From assembly GCF_011455875.1 (NCBI RefSeq), contig NZ_CP015031.1, forward strand, positions 1,903,405-1,967,404: a DNA stretch of 64,000 nucleotides. Direction: 5' to 3'. Shown here piece after piece: positions 59,850-64,000 of the stretch. Source of the stretch: Basfia succiniciproducens (lineage in GTDB: Bacteria > Pseudomonadota > Gammaproteobacteria > Enterobacterales > Pasteurellaceae). The stretch's first letter is position 1, and each line of letters starts with the position of its first letter. The translations under genes were made by a program, and so were the position numbers. The notes under the pieces were generated by a model. That model ran no database searches, was not told where the DNA came from, and was given only the letters and a program-made list of their open reading frames with translations.

Positions 59850-61337
59850 TTATTTATAAGCCGCCTCATTCCAACGTAATTCATTTTTCAGATTCGGTAG
59901 TTCCGTTTTGACGTTAATATGGATAAATTCAATGTCGAAATATTCCGCAAAGGTTCTTAACATATCTGCGTCAATATCTAAACTGAATACGTTATGATGA
60001 GCCCCGCCGGATAAAATCCAGGCTTGAGTACCAATATCAAAATTAGGTTCCAGTTTCCAGAATGCGTGACCGACAGGTAAATTTGGCATATCCTGAGGCT
60101 TGTCCACCGCTTGCATATCTGCGGTAATCATACGAAAGCGGTTGCCTAAATCAACAATTGTCGATGCTATTGCCTTGCCCGATTTAGATGTAAAAATTAA
60201 TCGCGCAGGATCTTCTTTTCCACCGATACCGAGCGGTTTAATATCTAAAATCGGTTTATTATTTGCGATAGACGGACAAACTTCCAACATATGAGCGCCA
60301 AGCACAATTTCATTATTATCGTCTAAGTTATAGGTATAATCTTCCATAAACGAACATCCGTTAGGTAAACCGTAGCTCATTACTTTAATTGCGCGCACTA
60401 ATGCCGCTGTTTTCCAGTCGCCTTCGGCACCAAAACCATAGCCTTGAGCCATTAAACGCTGTACAGGCAGACCCGGTAACTGTTTTATGCCGGCTAAATT
60501 TTGGAAAGTATCGGTAAAGGCTTTAAATCCGCCTTTGTCTAAGAATGCTTTTAAACCTAATTCAATGCGGGCGGAATCAATCAGAGATTGACGTTTTTCG
60601 CCGCCGTCCTTTAAGCTGTCCGCCAGTTGATAACTGGCTTCATATTCTTTAACCAGCGCCGTAATATCTTCGTCATTGACCGTATTTATGCTGTTCACCA
60701 ATTGGTACAGACCGTAACCGTTCACGCTGTAACCGAATTTGATTTGCGCTTCCACTTTATCCCCTTCGGTTACCGCCACTTCACGCATATTATCGCCGAA
60801 ACGCGCCACTTTCAGGTGTTGTTGGTCATAAATGGCCGCCAGCACACGCATCCAGCGGTCGAGTTTTTGTTTGACGGACTCGCTTTGCCAATGTCCGACC
60901 ACAATGGTACGCGGTTTACGCAAACGGGATACCATAAAGCCGAATTCACGGTCACCGTGGGCGGTTTGATGTAAATTCATATAATCCATATCAATTTCAT
61001 TCCAAGGAATGTTTTTATTTAATTGAGTATGGAATTGTAATAAGGGTTTATTTAAACGGGTTAAGCCGCCAATCCACATTTTTGCCGGGGAGAAGGTGTG
61101 CATCCAGGCAATCACGCCCACACAGTTTTCTTCATAATTCGCCGCCTGACAGAGAGACAGAATATCTTCCGGTGTGGTGGCAAGCGGTTTTAACTTGATT
61201 TGGATAAAAGGATTTTGGTCATTTAAATAACGGGTGATTTGTTCCGCATTGGCATTCACTTGTTTAAGCGCTTCATCGCCGTATAAATCTTGGCTACCGA
61301 CCACAAACCAAACTTCAAGTTTTTTAAGAAATTCCAT
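59850..61337 (-). CDS. araA: L-arabinose isomerase
   Basis: It converts L-arabinose to L-ribulose. The 495-residue protein matches E. coli AraA throughout: FVVGSQDLYGDEALKQ at 12-27, GVIAWMHTFSPAKMWIGGL near 94, the metal-site residues in GFGAEGDWKTAALVRAI near 302 and SFMEDYTYNL near 330, and GGAHHNVFS near 446. Last gene of araBA here. No araD follows before the terminator. Confidence 0.97.
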   Translation of the reverse strand: MEFLKKLEVWFVVGSQDLYGDEALKQVNANAEQITRYLNDQNPFIQIKLKPLATTPEDILSLCQAANYEENCVGVIAWMHTFSPAKMWIGGLTRLNKPLLQFHTQLNKNIPWNEIDMDYMNLHQTAHGDREFGFMVSRLRKPRTIVVGHWQSESVKQKLDRWMRVLAAIYDQQHLKVARFGDNMREVAVTEGDKVEAQIKFGYSVNGYGLYQLVNSINTVNDEDITALVKEYEASYQLADSLKDGGEKRQSLIDSARIELGLKAFLDKGGFKAFTDTFQNLAGIKQLPGLPVQRLMAQGYGFGAEGDWKTAALVRAIKVMSYGLPNGCSFMEDYTYNLDDNNEIVLGAHMLEVCPSIANNKPILDIKPLGIGGKEDPARLIFTSKSGKAIASTIVDLGNRFRMITADMQAVDKPQDMPNLPVGHAFWKLEPNFDIGTQAWILSGGAHHNVFSLDIDADMLRTFAEYFDIEFIHINVKTELPNLKNELRWNEAAYK

Positions 61338-61357
61338 AATATTTCTCCTGATTCGTT

Positions 61358-62968
61358 TTAAATAGAATGACGGAAGGTATCGACCGCCGCTCGTACAACG
61401 GGAATACCTTGTTGATAATATTGAATAAATTCTGCATAGCCTTTTGCCATTTCTTCATCCGGTTGCGAAACGGATATTTCGGCTTGGGCAAAAATATGAT
61501 TGTCGAGATAATCCTCTAAGGATTGTCCCGCCTGATAAGCGGTTAAATAATTTGCCAGTAGCGCAATCCCCCAGGCACCGCCTTCGTTCGCGGTTTTCAT
61601 CACAGCTATGGGGACATTAATCGCCGAGGCAAGAATCTTCGAAGCGACATTTGGGGTTTTAAAAATACCGCCGTGACCGAGAATTTGCGCGATATTGACT
61701 TTTTCCTGTTGAATAAGAATATCGACCCCTAATTTCATGGCGCCGAATGCACTGTATAAATGGGTGCGGATAAAATTAGCCAGGGTAAAACGGGAATTGG
61801 CCGGATGCATGAAGGTCGGGCAACCTTCGGCTAAGCCTACGCTGTGTTCGCCGGAATAAAAACCGTAAGCCAATAAACCGCCGCAGTCAGCATCCCCTTC
61901 CAAGGCTTTACGGAAAAGGGTTTCGTATAATTTATCCGTTTCGACTTCCGCGCCAAAGGCTTTTAAGGTTTCACCGAAAAGGCGGATCCAGGCGTTAATA
62001 TCCGAACTGCAGTTATTGGCATGCGCCATGGCTACAAGCTTACCTGTCGGGGTGGTGACCATATCCAATTGTTCATAGACTTTGGACAGTTCTTTTTCCA
62101 ATACAATCATGGCAAAAGCCGAGGTACCGGCGGAAATATTTCCGGTATTCGTTTTAATACTGTTGGTGGCTACCATGCCGGTTCCCGCATCGCCTTCCGG
62201 CGGACAAAACGGGATTCCCGCCTGTAATCGGCCGGTCGGATCGAGCAATTTTGCCCCCTGTTCCGTTAAGTGACCGGCGGGTTGTCCAGCCGTTAATACC
62301 TGCGGCAGAATGTTGGCGATTTTCCAGGGATAGGATTGCGCCGCAATTAAGCCGTCAAACTGATTAAGCATAATTTGATAATAACTACCGGTTTGCGGAT
62401 CAATAGGGAACATACCGGAGGCTTCGCCCACGCCGAGCACTTTTTCGCCGGTTAATTGCCAGTGCACATAACCCGCCAGTGTGGTTAAATAATCAATTTC
62501 GCCGACATGTTCTTCTTGGTTCAGAATCGCTTGATATAAATGAGAAATACTCCAGCGTTGAGGAATATTGTAGTTAAAAAGTGCGGTCAGTTTTTGCGAA
62601 GATTTTGCCGTAATATTATTGCGCCAGGTTCTGAACGCAACCAGCTGGTTACCCTGTTTATCAAAAGGAATATAACCGTGCATCATGCCGCTGATGCCGA
62701 TAGCTTTGGCGCGGGTGAGCGTAATGCCGTATTGTTCTTGCACCTGATTTGCCAGATCCCGGTAGGCTTGTTGCAATCCTTGCCAGATTTCGCTTTGCGG
62801 ATACGTCCAGATTCCGTCAATGAAATGATTCTCCCAGGTAAAGCCGCCGCTGGCTAAAATAGTTCCGTCCGTACTAATTAATACGGCTTTAATCCGCGTG
62901 GAGCCGAATTCGATTCCAACGGACGCCCCGCCTGAAGCAATCAGATTTTTTGCATCTTGCATATTCAT
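61358..62968 (-). CDS. araB: Ribulokinase
   Basis: It phosphorylates L-ribulose to L-ribulose 5-phosphate. The 536-residue FGGY-family kinase has the phosphate loop GIEFGSTRIKAVLIS, the substrate-region segment SGMMHGYIPFD, PEGDAGTGMVATNSI near 265, and GHGGIFKTPNVASKILA near 432. It is somewhat shorter than E. coli AraB (566). Two closely spaced ATGs (62968 and 62962) follow AGGAG. The second has the better distance. A USS lies inside. Confidence 0.95.
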   Translation of the reverse strand: MNMQDAKNLIASGGASVGIEFGSTRIKAVLISTDGTILASGGFTWENHFIDGIWTYPQSEIWQGLQQAYRDLANQVQEQYGITLTRAKAIGISGMMHGYIPFDKQGNQLVAFRTWRNNITAKSSQKLTALFNYNIPQRWSISHLYQAILNQEEHVGEIDYLTTLAGYVHWQLTGEKVLGVGEASGMFPIDPQTGSYYQIMLNQFDGLIAAQSYPWKIANILPQVLTAGQPAGHLTEQGAKLLDPTGRLQAGIPFCPPEGDAGTGMVATNSIKTNTGNISAGTSAFAMIVLEKELSKVYEQLDMVTTPTGKLVAMAHANNCSSDINAWIRLFGETLKAFGAEVETDKLYETLFRKALEGDADCGGLLAYGFYSGEHSVGLAEGCPTFMHPANSRFTLANFIRTHLYSAFGAMKLGVDILIQQEKVNIAQILGHGGIFKTPNVASKILASAINVPIAVMKTANEGGAWGIALLANYLTAYQAGQSLEDYLDNHIFAQAEISVSQPDEEMAKGYAEFIQYYQQGIPVVRAAVDTFRHSI

Positions 62969-63096
62969 TACTCCTGACCTTGTTTGTGGTTACAAAACTT
63001 CTATTAATCAATATGCCATAGGGTAGGACTTCCGAAGGGAAAAAGTTAGAGCGGAATACGCTATATATATGGAGAATACGGCTGCTAAAAATAAGA

Positions 63097-63112
63097 TGCG
63101 AGCCGGATCACT
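63097..63112. promoter_or_regulatory. CRP site candidate upstream of araBA
   Basis: TGCGA-N6-TCACT, two mismatches from the CRP consensus, about 130 bases before araB, the same general place as the CRP site of E. coli araBAD. AraC half-sites are probably between it and araB but could not be assigned with confidence. Confidence 0.4.
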
Positions 63113-63136
63113 TTTTTAAAAAACCGGGAAATTCCG

Positions 63137-63145
63137 ACCGCACTT
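63137..63145. repeat. Isolated uptake signal
   Basis: A USS core ACCGCACTT lies between araC and araB, just past the araC stop. Confidence 0.8.
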
Positions 63146-63158
63146 TTGCCGCCGGAAT

Positions 63159-64000
63159 TTAACGGGAATTGCGGTAATCAGACGGGCTTAGGCCGGAATA
63201 ACGTTTAAACAGGCGGGAAAAATAGAGTTGGTCGTCGTAGCCTAATTGTCTTGCAATGGCATAAATGGGTGCGCCCGACGTATGGAGTAAATGCTGAGCC
63301 TTAATCATACGTTGTTCTTCCCGCCATTTGATAATACTGGAACCCGTTTGCTGCGCGAAAAGATGAGTAAGGCGGGAAGGGGACATATGGATATGCTCGG
63401 CGATTTCAGTAATTTTGTGGTTAATATGCAGATTGGCGGAAATAAAATGGCAGGTTTCCAGAATACGGGGATCCAGCATTCTTTGGCTGTTGACGGGATC
63501 TAATTTGATACATTTTATGAGCAGCTGTTCCAATAAACACATGGACATAGCCTCGGAGAAGATATCTTTAGCGTTGTATTCCCGTTCTATTTTTTTAAAT
63601 AATGCCAGAATTTCCTCATAAGTTGTCGGATCAGTAATGGTAAGACGGCCCACATGATCCGATATGTGGCTCCACTGCAGCCAATTTGCCCAAAAGGAGC
63701 GGGGTCTGAAATAGATCCATTGGTGATGCCAGGATTCGGCGGATTGCGAACGATAATACAAATGTTCGGCATTGGGCGGAAAAAGCAATAAATCTCCTTT
63801 ACAACAAGTAAAGGCACGGTCGCCTTCGAATACCGTGCCTTCGCCTTTGGTGGTGAGATTAATGATATAGCCTTTCATGCCGTTGGGGCGACGAATGGCA
63901 AAATCCACTTCATTACCTTTTTCGATGGGGGTACAGCCCGCCACTAAATACGAGCCGAACTGATAACCGGGCAATAAGGGATTGGTTTCCTGTTGAACCT
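63159..64000 (-). CDS. araC: Arabinose regulator AraC (5' end outside the window)
   Basis: The arabinose-responsive activator/repressor of araBA. The open frame continues to the right edge. Its first visible residues (ETNPLLPGYQFGSYLVAGCTP) align with the N-terminal arm of E. coli AraC, so only a few codons are missing. The beta-barrel arabinose domain (GMKGYIINLTTKGEG, then GDLLLFPPNAEHLYY) is followed by two AraC-type helix-turn-helix motifs (ITEIAEHIHMSPSRLTHLFAQQ and IYAIARQLGYDDQLYFSRLFKR). It is on the same strand as araBA, unlike the divergent E. coli arrangement. Confidence 0.94.
   Translation of the reverse strand, partial: VQQETNPLLPGYQFGSYLVAGCTPIEKGNEVDFAIRRPNGMKGYIINLTTKGEGTVFEGDRAFTCCKGDLLLFPPNAEHLYYRSQSAESWHHQWIYFRPRSFWANWLQWSHISDHVGRLTITDPTTYEEILALFKKIEREYNAKDIFSEAMSMCLLEQLLIKCIKLDPVNSQRMLDPRILETCHFISANLHINHKITEIAEHIHMSPSRLTHLFAQQTGSSIIKWREEQRMIKAQHLLHTSGAPIYAIARQLGYDDQLYFSRLFKRYSGLSPSDYRNSR

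Noticed and set aside
62969-63158. Specific AraC half-sites between araC and araB
   Set aside because: No pair matched the E. coli I1/I2 pattern well enough to report positions; only a CRP-like site is listed.

Overview
The window is chromosomal DNA from a gamma-proteobacterium of the family Pasteurellaceae. The evidence is more than 40 copies of the Haemophilus-type DNA uptake signal sequence (USS, core AAGTGCGGT / ACCGCACTT), an rRNA operon with tRNA-Glu(TTC) in the spacer, and a gene set in arrangements known from Haemophilus influenzae (cysQ-zwf-pgl-gnd, asnC/asnA, tehA-murB-rpoH group, yiaK-TRAP-lyx-sgb). Arabinose genes and a sodium-pumping oxaloacetate decarboxylase fit a rumen-type succinate producer such as Mannheimia (Basfia) succiniciproducens or Actinobacillus succinogenes. 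That species-level guess is inference. I see no prophage, integrase, complete insertion sequence, CRISPR array or obvious genomic island.

Layout. 1-2.5 kb: tail of an unknown gene, radA and a DUF5718-like gene. 2.6-8 kb: a complete rrn operon (16S, tRNA-Glu, 23S, 5S, terminator). 8-15.5 kb: a small coiled-coil hypothetical gene, an MgtC-family membrane protein, an alpha/beta hydrolase, asd, ftsEX, two small lipoproteins and an FMN reductase. 15.5-21 kb: the oxidative pentose phosphate genes gnd, pgl and zwf with a YgeA-type racemase between gnd and pgl, preceded by cysQ. 21-24 kb: an OPT-family transporter whose first 38 codons lie in a different frame from the rest, and nudE. 24-29.5 kb: an L-ascorbate (ula) cluster, ulaAB-ulaC-ulaD diverging from ulaG-ulaR. 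29.6-37.8 kb: rpoH, tehA, DUF2322, murB, gltS, dtd-yihY-ychJ and a HerA-like ATPase. 37.9-43.2 kb: asnC/asnA and oadGAB. 43.3-47.2 kb: dprA and ilvY/ilvC. 47.2-57.5 kb: a 2,3-diketo-L-gulonate (yia/sgb) cluster with a TRAP transporter carrying two tandem substrate-binding proteins, regulator yiaJ and a second keto-gulonate-phosphate decarboxylase. 57.7-64 kb: transketolase and araA, araB and araC, the last running off the window.

How the genes work together. Three sugar-acid or sugar routes (ascorbate, diketogulonate, arabinose) converge on L-ribulose 5-phosphate or L-xylulose 5-phosphate and then D-xylulose 5-phosphate. That product enters the pentose phosphate pathway, whose oxidative genes and transketolase are also in the window. 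The ula cluster carries no epimerases and the ara cluster shows no araD. The single SgbU/SgbE pair in the yia cluster could therefore serve all three routes. Matches to the CRP consensus sit in front of ula, yia, tkt, oad and ara.

No exotic new system was found. The points most worth checking are the split OPT transporter, the shared-epimerase arrangement, a 19-bp perfect inverted repeat inside the yia operon, the USS hairpin that forms the leader of the transformation gene dprA, and paired 12-bp palindromic half-sites in the ula control region.
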